From an uncultured bacterium (lineage in GTDB: Bacteria > Verrucomicrobiota > Verrucomicrobiia > Verrucomicrobiales > Akkermansiaceae), in NCBI GenBank assembly GCA_945831585.1, contig CAMACY010000011.1, positions 1-39,009 of the forward strand: a stretch of 39,009 bases of DNA, written 5' to 3'. The stretch's first letter is position 1. Each line of letters opens with the position of its first letter. The translations under genes and the position numbers were made by a program. The notes below the pieces were generated by a model. It was not told the DNA's origin. It saw only the letters and a program-made list of their open reading frames with translations, and ran no database searches. Shown here piece after piece: positions 15,301-22,687 of this stretch.

Positions 15301-16007
15301 TTGGAGAGCGGGTGTACCTCTCCTTGCCGCAGTTGTTTGCCGCTGACGGTGATGGGGGTGCTGCCGTCGTTGACGATCAGCAGGAAATTCACGCAACGCA
15401 GGGCGCGGAAGCTCACGCCTTCCTCACACCCGGGCAGCAGAACGGTGTCATCCCGGAGTTGGCGGGAGAAGGCAATACATTCGATGGGGCGCGGAGCTTC
15501 CTCCTGCGGCGAGCGGATGATGCGCTCCATGATGGCGGCGGCTCCCGGCAGGTTGAGTCCGGCGGTGACTTCTGCAAAGAGATGGGGGTTGGTCAGGTCG
15601 CCGCCCACGCGTTGCAGTATGGCAAAGATTTCCAGCGCGAGGGCGATGCGCTCCTCCTCGGTGCGGTGGGCGGCGGCCAGCGTGAGCGTGGCAGAGAGGG
15701 CGTAGCGAGCCTCGTAGGCTCGCTGAAAGCGCTCGGCCAGCCAGATGTGCTCCACGTTGGGAAAGTCGTGGCGCAGCAGGTCCATCGTCGTGTCCATCTT
15801 GTCGATGTCCATGCCCTTGACCTGTGCCATGATGGAGGCGAAGAGGTCGACGATGGTGCCCGCATGCGCCCGGCGCGATTCATCGCGAGCGGCAAAGCGC
15901 TGCGGCACGCTGACAAAGAGGCTGACGAGGGTGCTGCGCCAGTGGAGGATTTGGCGGCGCAGGAGAATTATTCGGCGGAGGAAGAACTCTTGCAGTCGGT
16001 TGAGCAT
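12393..16007 (-). CDS. TerB-like / FHA-like / ABC ATPase / ABCG-type membrane fusion protein
   Basis: 1204 residues. After a basic amphipathic N-terminus, residues ~45-165 resemble TerB/DjlA-type helical domains (IVDLFASIMAQVKGMD, LTLAAAHRTEEERIALALEI). Residues ~180-480 are beta-rich, with at least two FHA-like stretches (such as TLTVGDQPVRGEMELSDGDLIGL). The ABC ATPase (~490-740) has Walker A GPSGSGKST, a signature ISDGERTR (aspartate replaces the usual first glycine) and Walker B VFLIDEPISGLS. A half-transporter membrane region (~830-1060) with about six hydrophobic segments is ABCG/ABC2-like. A final hydrophobic segment ends the protein. It looks like a peptide- or phosphothreonine-regulated exporter; the substrate is unknown. 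The ATG at 16007 lies 40 bases inside the YkgJ gene; a slightly later start is possible. Confidence 0.85.
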   Translation of the reverse strand: MLNRLQEFFLRRIILLRRQILHWRSTLVSLFVSVPQRFAARDESRRAHAGTIVDLFASIMAQVKGMDIDKMDTTMDLLRHDFPNVEHIWLAERFQRAYEARYALSATLTLAAAHRTEEERIALALEIFAILQRVGGDLTNPHLFAEVTAGLNLPGAAAIMERIIRSPQEEAPRPIECIAFSRQLRDDTVLLPGCEEGVSFRALRCVNFLLIVNDGSTPITVSGKQLRQGEVHPLSNGQAVELKSCRFSENLILRFLQIRSTGTKLIGYLQMEGDHITLTRQRQLNSVARVKFGIHVEIEVLRQDARFILDSVSMRAGDTVCTDYYTPFTVREQGPYTFASLSDSDTTGRNFQLDPATRRVLVTNLPAMNRPGALMLTPGLAPGAVFEVTYSRDNGSGTIRVLEGSSHTLTVGDQPVRGEMELSDGDLIGLSPVQFLRCRFSSGVLEEESCTITDLQVRGLTKDYVRARRVVDNIVFNLRRGEMACILGPSGSGKSTLLSMLAGHTEASFGSIRYNGELMTPAAENLRRHVAFIPREDILDEVMTVGEHIYQASIARRPRLSHADRMRRVLTVLSFVGIGRLANRHVGRAGERTISDGERTRLNLGLDLTGTAEVFLIDEPISGLSSRDAERVIETLEKMSRGRIVICTLHRPAQSLLNRFQKVMVLDAHGRMAFWGSPEEMRAYFREAASRLHLHVTREAIAAGGADYVFEVLEAPFRRVGQKSAASPDMWQARFEKSQLYANTLSEQQPAQPKNGGAAAGQAQKPSAGNIPNMPRRSFIEHWRLLRLWVLRTFLARVRSRMGLYAMLLEGPVLALLIAGTLRAAGDGPYTFYKSLHISEYLFLSLVLAMFFGLTDSACEILRDRPLLRRESNYRIFTTGYLLAKTFVLTGIAGIQCAFYLLVGNAILGIHHMFWLHFGVMLLTAFIGISLSLMVSAFARSERTALNIVPLLLVPQILLAGALVRFEEMNEFTPRIPDGLIPAALDKPLSNMRHRVAYQDEATHNISSKPVPLIAEFCPLRYAFEMIFVLQTSQNLWDLENDRVNERREALKESRDSDEELRFLNRAALAFNGLAANHEEAEDILRLARKAALRHDEKLLEEILEKQDTRQATPTDQPAEFYFSNRKLATLREGVKTARKDDRKDERRGFYLSPRQARPFADIDQETDAGSVSTILRNALYLFGMGLIPVLLAGWQLRRIARGK

Positions 16008-16351
16008 GGCTGTTGACCGGAATGGCGGGCGCCCGGGCAGCGCTGTTCCCAGCCCGGGAAGTTCCATTTGTGGGGGAAATCGCGGCACTGCTGCGGCTTG
16101 ACGGGGTTGATGCGGCAGCGCTTGTCGTCACGCAGCATGATGCAGGCGCCGTCGGGGGCGTCGATGAGGGAGAGCCCGCGTCGATTGCGTTGCAGGCGGC
16201 AGTAGCGGTTGATGAAGTCGTCCTCTGCCAAGCCCAGGTGGGCGGCAATGGCGCTGATATCCGCCTCGGTCAGGCAGACATCACCCTCCCAGCGGCAGCA
16301 GGTGCCGCAGCAGAGGCAACGGTGGTCGATGGCGGGGGAATCAGGGGACAC
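15968..16351 (-). CDS. YkgJ-family cysteine-cluster protein (putative zinc/iron-chelating)
   Basis: 127 residues from a GTG start. The N-terminal CLCCGTCCRWEG and later DGACIML, DDKRCRINPVKPQQCRDFP match the YkgJ/UPF0153 cysteine pattern, thought to bind zinc or an iron-sulfur cluster. Function is unknown. GTG at 16351 is chosen because it lies 11 bases after the tsaB stop and immediately before the conserved domain. An upstream ATG at 16483 would overlap tsaB by 120 bases and add low-complexity residues. The C-terminal end overlaps the start of the ABC fusion gene, consistent with one operon. Confidence 0.82.
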   Translation of the reverse strand: MSPDSPAIDHRCLCCGTCCRWEGDVCLTEADISAIAAHLGLAEDDFINRYCRLQRNRRGLSLIDAPDGACIMLRDDKRCRINPVKPQQCRDFPHKWNFPGWEQRCPGARHSGQQPCSTDCKSSSSAE

Positions 16352-16362
16352 GGGAGGAGGAT

Positions 16363-16992
16363 TCAGTGTTTGATTTCCCAGGGCTTGCGTTGGGCGTCCG
16401 TGATGTGCGGCGGGCGCACATAGATGGGCTCCGGGGCTTTGGCTGCCGCTGCTGCGCGTTCTTCCGCGCTCATGTGCAGCCATTGTGCGACCAGCCCCTC
16501 CGCGGTGGGGTGCAGCCCTTCTTGCTGCGGATGCACGCCTGTTTTGGCGGCGACCACGCCCGGTGCCTCAACGGTCGCCAAGGGCTCGGCCCATGCCGTC
16601 AGTTGAGCCGTGCTCAGCACCTCGATGCGCCCGTCGGGGTGGCGCAGGGTCCAGCCGCCGCGCCGGGCGTCGGAGATGATGCTGAGCTTGCCCTGCGACA
16701 GATGAGCCCAAGAGTCGAGCGCCACAAGCTGCGCGCCGCGCACCAGGGCAATGCCCACCCCCGCCGCCAGCGCTACACGGACACCGCCGTAGCTGCCGGG
16801 ACCTGCGCCCACGAGGATGGTGTGCAGGGGACGCTCGCTCAGCGTGGCGAGCGCTTGTTGCAGCGCGGGGAAGAGGTAGGCATCGTGGTTGCGCTCGGCG
16901 CTCCATTCGGCGCGGGTGCAGACGCCCTCCTCCTCGGTGCAAAGGCAGAGGGAGGCCGGGTTGCAGGAGCATTCAATGGCGAGGATATTCAT
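16363..16992 (-). CDS. tsaB: tRNA threonylcarbamoyladenosine biosynthesis protein TsaB
   Basis: 209 residues. TsaB scaffolds TsaD in making the universal t6A37 modification of ANN-decoding tRNAs, such as the tRNA-Lys and tRNA-Thr encoded in this window. The ASKHA-fold opening is MNILAIECSCNPASLCLC. The segment ILVGAGPGSYGGVRVALAAGVG is the family signature (consensus GPGSFTGxR, here GPGSYGGVR), followed by LVALDSWAHL. The distal part (after ~120) is shorter and divergent, as usual for TsaB. The ATG at 16992 overlaps the prmA stop as ATGA; in-frame sequence upstream lies inside prmA. Confidence 0.88.
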   Translation of the reverse strand: MNILAIECSCNPASLCLCTEEEGVCTRAEWSAERNHDAYLFPALQQALATLSERPLHTILVGAGPGSYGGVRVALAAGVGIALVRGAQLVALDSWAHLSQGKLSIISDARRGGWTLRHPDGRIEVLSTAQLTAWAEPLATVEAPGVVAAKTGVHPQQEGLHPTAEGLVAQWLHMSAEERAAAAAKAPEPIYVRPPHITDAQRKPWEIKH

Positions 16993-17831
16993 GGCCGATG
17001 CAGTTGGGCGGTGGTCCATTTGCCGCGGGTGATGCTTTTGTCGACCGTCAGCCCGGCGGCTTGGGCGGCGGCGAGGGTTTCGGGCGCCTGCTCGCGCAGA
17101 ATGCCGGAGATGATGAGTCGCCCGCCTGGTTTGAGCGCGCGCAGCAGGCGGGGAAAGGCGCGTTGCAACACGGTGGAAAACAGGTTGGCCAGCACAATGT
17201 CGGCAGGTGCTGCGGGCTCCCATTCAAAGACATCGGCCTGAAAGAGCCGCAGTTCGTCGGCACAGCCGTTGCGGGCGATGTTGCGGCGGGCGACTTCCAC
17301 CGCCTTGGGATCAAAATCAAAGCCCTCAGCGTGCGCGGCACCCAGTTTCAGCCCCGCCAGCGCCAGCACCCCCGTGCCGCAGCCCACATCGATGAGCGAC
17401 CAGGGTTTGGGGAGTTGAGCTGCGGCATCGCAAAGCAGCCGCAGGCAGGTGGCGGTGGTGGCGTGGTTGCCGGTGCCGAAGGCCTGCTCCGCCGGCAGGG
17501 AGAGGAGAATACGCCCGGGGTACTGCTGCCGCAGGCGCTCCAGCTCCTGCGGGGATTCCGAGGTGGTGAGAACGAGCTTCTGCCGGATGAGCAGCGGCGG
17601 GCTTTGCTCGGGCGCGGTGGCGGCCACCCAGTCCGTCTCGGCCAGCGGGGCGGCTTGCCCGCCGTAGAGAGCCTGTAGTACGAGCGCCTCCTCGGCCTGC
17701 TCGGTGTAGACATCGAGGGCGATGCGCCCGGCTTTGTAGCCGGCGCTGATGACGGCTCCGGGGAAGCGTTGCAGACGCTCCTGCCACAGCGATTCATGCG
17801 CCGCAGCGGCGCTCTTGTGCCAGTGCCACAT
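16989..17831 (-). CDS. prmA: Ribosomal protein L11 methyltransferase
   Basis: 280 residues, near the usual 290. PrmA trimethylates ribosomal protein L11 using SAM. The family-specific AFGTGNHATT precedes the SAM motif DVGCGTGVLALA (near residue 148), then GFDFDPKAVEVARRN for the acidic ribose-binding residue and IVLANLFSTVL in place of the NI(L) loop. The N-terminal ~100 residues correspond to the L11-binding domain, weakly conserved. It starts 9 bases after the fucosidase stop and overlaps tsaB by 4 bases, so it lies in the middle of a tightly packed operon. Confidence 0.9.
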   Translation of the reverse strand: MWHWHKSAAAAHESLWQERLQRFPGAVISAGYKAGRIALDVYTEQAEEALVLQALYGGQAAPLAETDWVAATAPEQSPPLLIRQKLVLTTSESPQELERLRQQYPGRILLSLPAEQAFGTGNHATTATCLRLLCDAAAQLPKPWSLIDVGCGTGVLALAGLKLGAAHAEGFDFDPKAVEVARRNIARNGCADELRLFQADVFEWEPAAPADIVLANLFSTVLQRAFPRLLRALKPGGRLIISGILREQAPETLAAAQAAGLTVDKSITRGKWTTAQLHRP

Positions 17832-17840
17832 GGGGGAATA

Positions 17841-19670
17841 TCAGGGATGAAGATTGAATTCGGCAACGGTGGGGGCGCCTGCTTCGACACAGCGTTCGGC
17901 CGTGAAGCGGACATAGCGGGCGCGAACCGGCTCGGACAGTTGGATCGTTTGCTCCACGGGGTTGGCGCGCAGGTTGCCGAATTCGCCCTGCGCCACCTCT
18001 CGCCACTGCTTGCCGTCGGCGCTGACGGACAGGCGATAGCGGTCGGTCATGCCGGCGGTCTTGCCATCCTGGCGCGGAGTGTAGCTGAAAGCGGAGAAGC
18101 GTTCCTCCTGCCCCAGGTCGATGGTGAAACTGTCGGGCGTTTTTCTACCCTCCCACTGGGTTTTGGGTTTGCCGTCCAAGGCGCGCGCGGCCTCGCTCTT
18201 CCACTGGGCGCGGCTGAGGGTCGGGCGGGTATCGGCTTCCCAGGCGGGAATCGCGGGCATGCGCAGCAGCGACAGCTCGCTGATGCAGGGGCAGGCATCG
18301 GCCGCAGTGATGCGCACGCGCACGCGGTCGGTGGTCACGGGGGATGGCAGGCGGCGCATCACTTGGTTGCCGATGCTCTTGCCCCCGGCGTCGAGGGTTT
18401 TCCACGCGCCGTCCTGCCACACGTCGATTTCAAAGCGGCGCACGCGCTGCCCCAGCCGAATCTGCTCGCGCAGGCGCACGATGTCAAAGGTGGCCGGCTT
18501 GCGCAGGGTGATTTCCAGCGTCCCGGTCGTGGTGCCGTCGTTGGGGCACCAGTAGCTCTCGATATCGCCGTCCGTCACCTTGTCGGCGCCGAATTGCGGG
18601 TCGTTGCCGCGAACCTCGGAGGCTTGGGCGCTCGCTCCGCGCGCCCTGTCTTTGGCCAACAGCTTGCGGCGAGCTTCTCCCAGCTGCATGAGCGCCTTGA
18701 CATCCGTGGGGTCAAGCTCGCCCTTTTTGTTGGGGGCAATATTGAGGATGAGGTTGGCTCCGCGCCCGACGCTGTCCAGATAGACCTGCATGAGGTGGGC
18801 GGGGGATTTGGTCTTGGGCGCTTGCCCCTCGTGCCAGAACCACCCGGCGCGGTTGATGGTGGTATCGCCCTCCAGCGGGTTCCAGACCATCGTGCCGTCC
18901 TCGCGTCGATACACGTTGTGACAGGGGTAGGGCACATGCCCCTTTTCGGAGCCTCCCCAGTGGACGTCGCCGTACTGCGAGGCGCCCCAGATGATGGTGC
19001 GGGGCTGCAGCTCGCGAATCATGCGGACGACCTCGGGGTATCGGTAGTAGGTGGTGGCGTTGCCGATGTCGCGCTTCTCCTTGGCGCCGCCGTACCAGCC
19101 GTCGCCGCCCATGGCGCCGTCAAACCAGATCTCGAAGATGGGACCGTAATTCGTGAGCAGTTCGCGAATTTGCGCCATGTACATCTCCTGATATTCGGGC
19201 TTGCCGTAGGAGGCGGCGTTGCGATCCCAGGGGGAGAGGTAGACCCCGAAGAGCATGTCGTTTTTCTTGGCGGCCGTTGCCCATTCGCGCACGAGATCGC
19301 CGCGACCCCTTTTGTAGGGCGTGGCGCTGATGTTATGCTTGGTGGTCTTGGTGGGCCAGGCGCACCAGCCGTCGTGGTGTTTGGCGGTGTAGATGAAGCC
19401 GGGCATACCCGCTTTCTTGAGGGTTTTGACCACCTTGTCGGCGTTGAAGGCCGTGGGGTTGAAGAGGGTGATATCCTCGTTGCCGTATCCCCATTCGCGC
19501 CCGGTGTAGGTGTTGATGCCGAAGTGCATGAAGGCATACCATTCCAAGCGCTGCCAGCGCACTTGGTGTTCGGTGGGCACGGGACCGTAGGGCGCGGGGG
19601 CCTCGGCGGCGGGCAGGGGGCAACAGGCAGCGGCGAGAGCCGCACAAAGGCACAAGGCGTGTCTCATCAT
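17841..19670 (-). CDS. Secreted alpha-L-fucosidase (GH29) with C-terminal F5/8-type C domains
   Basis: 609 residues with a signal peptide (hydrophobic ~5-18, cleavage near PAAEA). The GH29 barrel spans ~25-360: FMHFGINTYTGREWG, TAKHHDGWCAWP, LSPWDRN, and the nucleophile aspartate in EIWFDGAMGGDG. WGASQYGDVHW and NLILNIAPNKKGELD follow. The layout looks like GH29 subfamily B (alpha-1,3/1,4-fucosidases). Residues ~375-609 hold two discoidin/F5-8C-like modules (KVTDGDIESYWCPND; ALDGKPKTQWEG), probably carbohydrate-binding. The enzyme would release fucose from mucin or other host glycans outside the cytoplasm. Start is the first of two adjacent ATGs, directly after the promoter. It heads an operon that continues into housekeeping genes (prmA, tsaB), which is unexpected. 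Confidence 0.92.
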   Translation of the reverse strand: MMRHALCLCAALAAACCPLPAAEAPAPYGPVPTEHQVRWQRLEWYAFMHFGINTYTGREWGYGNEDITLFNPTAFNADKVVKTLKKAGMPGFIYTAKHHDGWCAWPTKTTKHNISATPYKRGRGDLVREWATAAKKNDMLFGVYLSPWDRNAASYGKPEYQEMYMAQIRELLTNYGPIFEIWFDGAMGGDGWYGGAKEKRDIGNATTYYRYPEVVRMIRELQPRTIIWGASQYGDVHWGGSEKGHVPYPCHNVYRREDGTMVWNPLEGDTTINRAGWFWHEGQAPKTKSPAHLMQVYLDSVGRGANLILNIAPNKKGELDPTDVKALMQLGEARRKLLAKDRARGASAQASEVRGNDPQFGADKVTDGDIESYWCPNDGTTTGTLEITLRKPATFDIVRLREQIRLGQRVRRFEIDVWQDGAWKTLDAGGKSIGNQVMRRLPSPVTTDRVRVRITAADACPCISELSLLRMPAIPAWEADTRPTLSRAQWKSEAARALDGKPKTQWEGRKTPDSFTIDLGQEERFSAFSYTPRQDGKTAGMTDRYRLSVSADGKQWREVAQGEFGNLRANPVEQTIQLSEPVRARYVRFTAERCVEAGAPTVAEFNLHP

Positions 19671-19676
19671 GTGGGG

Positions 19677-19706
19677 ATTGTACAACAGGCGCTCGGAGGC
19701 TGTCAA
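19677..19706 (-). promoter_or_regulatory. Promoter of the fucosidase-prmA-tsaB operon
   Basis: Minus strand consensus TTGACA (19706-19701), 18-base spacer, TACAAT (19682-19677), then 6 bases to the ATG at 19670. The strongest-looking promoter in the window; leaderless mRNA predicted. Confidence 0.7.
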
Positions 19707-19729
19707 TGCGGAATACCCTGCTCCGGGGG

Positions 19730-21574
19730 CTATTCCTGCCGCGTCTCGGTGGTGTAGATGGAGATGTCGGCCTTGCCGGTGCCCAGCAGTTGTTGGGCGC
19801 GCAGCAGCGCCTTGCGGGTGGAGAGGTTGGGGTTGCGCGGTTCAAAGGAGAAGATGTTGCTTTCGCCGGGGGCACAGCCCTCCTGCAACAGCTCGTATAC
19901 GCCGCTCTTGCGCAGGATGCGGCAGACCTCGCGCCCGGCACCGCTGATGATGAGGTGCCGCCCTTTCTCGCGGATGGAGCGGATGAGTTCTTCGAGGGCG
20001 CAGATGGCGGTGGCATCCAGATTGCGGGCATTGCGCATGCGCAGGATGATGACGGCGAGGCTCGGATCCTCGCTGAGGCGGGCGACTTGCCTGCGGAAGA
20101 GGTCGGCGGCTCCGAAGAAGAGGTCGCCCTCGACATGGACGATGGAGATGAGCGGGACGCGCTGAGTCGTGGTGCCGGCGGCGCGCAGGGTGCCCTTGTC
20201 GTCAAAGGCGTATTCCACCAGCTCCGGCTTGCCGGCCTTGCGCAGGAAGATGGCGACGGAGAGCAGCACGCCTACAAAGATGGCCATGTGCAGCGGCAGC
20301 AGGAGCGCGGCGACAAAGGTGACGACCAGTACCACGGCATCGCCGGGGGTGCTGCGGAAGCAGATGCGCAGCAGCTTGCGGTCGTAGAGCGAGACGGCAT
20401 TGGCCAGCACCAGCGCGGCTAAGACACTGTGCGGGATGCGAGAGATGAGGGGGAAGCAGGCCAGAATCAGCGTGATGCCCAGGCAGATGATGCCGCAGTA
20501 CATGCCGGAGAAGCGCGTCGCTGCGCAGCCGGTGTAGTTGAGCATGCTGCGCGTCAGCGAGGCCGAGCAGGGCAGCGAGGTGGTGAAGGAGGAGCCGATG
20601 TTGGCCAACCCGACAGCCAGAGTGTCCTGGTTGAGGTTGAGGGGCTCCCCCGTCTTGGCCGAGAGGGTCTTGCTCATGACGGTCTGCTCCAGAGTGGAGA
20701 GGAACGCGATGCCGACGATGATGGGGAAGAGCTCGGTGAGGTGCGCGGGAAGCTCCCCGAGAGCCGGAGGTGTGCAGACGAGGTCATTCATGGTAAAATC
20801 GCGCAGCATGCGCACCCCGCAGAAGCTGCCGCCCGCCCAGGGGAGACAGAGCAGGGCGTTGAGCACGCTCATGACCACGAGAATGACGGCGAAGGTGGGC
20901 AGAAAGCGGAAGTAGCGCTTGAGCGGGATGAAGAGCAGGAAGGAGAGCCCCCCCAGCAGCATCGGCTGCCACTGCACTTCGTTCAGATGGCTCAGGATGG
21001 CGGTGCTCATGGAGAAGAAGGAGCTGCCCGCGTTGATGTCGTTGAGCCCCAGTACATAGCGCAGCTGGCTGGCGATGATGAGGGTGGCGGCGCCCGTAAT
21101 GTAGCCGACCAACACGCTGCGGCTGACAAATTGCAGCATTTCCGTGGCTTTGACAAAGGCTCCCAGCACGCAAAGCAGCCCCGCCATGAAGACGATGAGC
21201 GGCACAAAAACCATGGGCTGCGCCTGCACGGCGGGCGAGGCCGCCAGGAAAAAGCTGGCCAGCATAAAGGCGGTGGCGTTGCTGGGGCCGCTGACGGTCA
21301 TGCTGCAGCGGGTGAAGAAGGGGGCGATGAAGGTGCCCACCGTGGCGGCCATGATGCCGTAGATGCTGTCGAGACCGGCCATGGCAGCAAAGGCCATGCC
21401 CTGCGGCAGCCCGACGAGGGCGACATCAAGCGCGGCCTTGAGGTCGTGCCCGGCTTTGCCCGGCGTGTAACCGCGCAGGGAGTGGCGCATGGGCAGGGGG
21501 TCGAGCCTCCCCTGAGCGAGGAAGCGGCGCAGCCCGCGGTAGGCGTGGCGAGCCCGAGTGCGGAGAGAACCCAT
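19730..21574 (-). CDS. SulP-family anion transporter with C-terminal STAS domain
   Basis: 614 residues. The N-terminal region has the SulP entry motifs LVGLPQGMAFAAMAGLDSIYG and TVSGPSNATAFML, then ~10-12 hydrophobic segments to about residue 440. The STAS domain (~480-590) includes ISIVHVEGDLFFGAADLF and LRMRNARNLDATAICALEEL. SulP proteins carry sulfate, bicarbonate or other anions; the sequence does not say which. DATAICALEE replaces the usual D(S/T)SG phosphoacceptor context. It has its own promoter, divergent from the ABC operon, and lies just upstream of the fucosidase promoter. Confidence 0.92.
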   Translation of the reverse strand: MGSLRTRARHAYRGLRRFLAQGRLDPLPMRHSLRGYTPGKAGHDLKAALDVALVGLPQGMAFAAMAGLDSIYGIMAATVGTFIAPFFTRCSMTVSGPSNATAFMLASFFLAASPAVQAQPMVFVPLIVFMAGLLCVLGAFVKATEMLQFVSRSVLVGYITGAATLIIASQLRYVLGLNDINAGSSFFSMSTAILSHLNEVQWQPMLLGGLSFLLFIPLKRYFRFLPTFAVILVVMSVLNALLCLPWAGGSFCGVRMLRDFTMNDLVCTPPALGELPAHLTELFPIIVGIAFLSTLEQTVMSKTLSAKTGEPLNLNQDTLAVGLANIGSSFTTSLPCSASLTRSMLNYTGCAATRFSGMYCGIICLGITLILACFPLISRIPHSVLAALVLANAVSLYDRKLLRICFRSTPGDAVVLVVTFVAALLLPLHMAIFVGVLLSVAIFLRKAGKPELVEYAFDDKGTLRAAGTTTQRVPLISIVHVEGDLFFGAADLFRRQVARLSEDPSLAVIILRMRNARNLDATAICALEELIRSIREKGRHLIISGAGREVCRILRKSGVYELLQEGCAPGESNIFSFEPRNPNLSTRKALLRAQQLLGTGKADISIYTTETRQE

Positions 21575-21583
21575 AACGCTCCC

Positions 21584-21613
21584 AATTTAGCACAGGCATG
21601 CCCGCAATGGCAA
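21584..21613 (-). promoter_or_regulatory. Promoter of the SulP gene
   Basis: Minus strand TTGCCA (21613-21608), 18-base spacer, TAAATT (21589-21584) preceded by TGC; 9 bases to the ATG at 21574. Confidence 0.55.
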
Positions 21614-21702
21614 GCGCGGATTTCGGGGAAGAGCCGCACGTCCGGCGGGCGGACAGGATGTTACGTTGCGTTCCCTTTTGAGCCGCTGCGAGCAATAGGG
21701 GC

Positions 21703-21731
21703 TTGCTTCGGCCGCGAATCGGTGCTAGGCT
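21703..21731 (+). promoter_or_regulatory. Promoter of the ABC transporter operon
   Basis: TTGCTT (21703-21708), 17-base spacer, TAGGCT (21726-21731) preceded by TGC; 23 bases before the ATG at 21755. Confidence 0.45.
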
Positions 21732-21754
21732 GAGGGCGTTCATCGGATCGTATC

Positions 21755-22687
21755 ATGAGTGAGAGTGTCATACGGGTGTCGCAGTTGCGACGCAGCTACG
21801 GAACGCTGTGCGCGTTGGACGATGTGTCGTTTGAGGTCGCAGCGGGACAGTCGGTCGGGCTGATCGGTGCTAACGGCGCCGGCAAGTCTACCTTGATGCG
21901 CTTGCTGACGATGGTCGATGCACCCGATTCGGGGAGTGTGGAGCTTTTCGGGGTGGATGTGCTGCGCCACCCCGAGCGGGTGCGGGCGAGGGTCGGCTGG
22001 ATGCCCGATGCCTGCGCGCTGCCGCCGCGCACCTCGGTGCGCGAGTACATTGACTTCTTTGCTCGAGCTGCCGGGCTGACGGGCGCGCGTCGCCTCGCCG
22101 AGACGGAGCGTGTTCTGGCGTTCTGCGGGATGGAGGAGCTGGCGCTGCGGCGTGTCAACAAGCTCTCCAAGGGGCAGGCGCAGCGTCTGAGCTTGGCGCG
22201 CATGCTGGTGGGCGATCCGCAGCTGCTGGTGCTGGATGAGCCGGCGGCGGGGCTGGACCCCGTCGCGCGGGTGGAACTGCGCCATTATGTGAATACCCTG
22301 CGCGAGCAGGGTAAGACCCTGCTCATCAGCTCGCACATTCTCACGGAGCTGGCGGAGATGTGCGACCATCTGCTGCTGCTGGAGTCCGGTAAACTGGTGT
22401 ACCACGGTCGCGCGGAGGATTTGATGCAGCATCAGGGCGGCACGCCGGTGCGGCTTCGCACGGCGGGCGATGCGGCGTTACTGCTGCTGCACCTGGAGCA
22501 GCAGGAGAGCTGGGCGCAGCTGCGGCGCTCGGGCAACACGGTGCAGGGGATCTTTGCCGGGGAGGGAGACGAGGCTCTCGCAGCTGAGTTGCATCGCCTG
22601 GCCACGCTCTTTCCCCTCTGCGGCTTCGCGGAGGAGAAGCCCGTGCTGGAGCAAGGGTTTATCAAGCTGATGTCGAACAAGTCATGA
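21755..22687 (+). CDS. ABC transporter ATP-binding protein (ABC-2 exporter type)
   Basis: 310 residues. Walker A GANGAGKST (near residue 45), a Q-loop region at VGWMPDACALPP, signature LSKGQAQRLSLARML, Walker B LLVLDEPAAGLDP and switch histidine in SSHILTEL. The ~80-residue C-terminal tail is typical of CcmA/NatA-like export ATPases. Its stop overlaps the start of the next gene (ATGA), which encodes the membrane partner. The substrate is unknown. The ABC-2 type usually exports drugs, lipids, peptides or ions. Confidence 0.9.
   Translation: MSESVIRVSQLRRSYGTLCALDDVSFEVAAGQSVGLIGANGAGKSTLMRLLTMVDAPDSGSVELFGVDVLRHPERVRARVGWMPDACALPPRTSVREYIDFFARAAGLTGARRLAETERVLAFCGMEELALRRVNKLSKGQAQRLSLARMLVGDPQLLVLDEPAAGLDPVARVELRHYVNTLREQGKTLLISSHILTELAEMCDHLLLLESGKLVYHGRAEDLMQHQGGTPVRLRTAGDAALLLLHLEQQESWAQLRRSGNTVQGIFAGEGDEALAAELHRLATLFPLCGFAEEKPVLEQGFIKLMSNKS

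Noticed and set aside
20429..21733. 434-residue plus-strand frame opposite the SulP gene
   Set aside because: Low-complexity antisense translation (E/G/H/Q rich); SulP is full length on the other strand.
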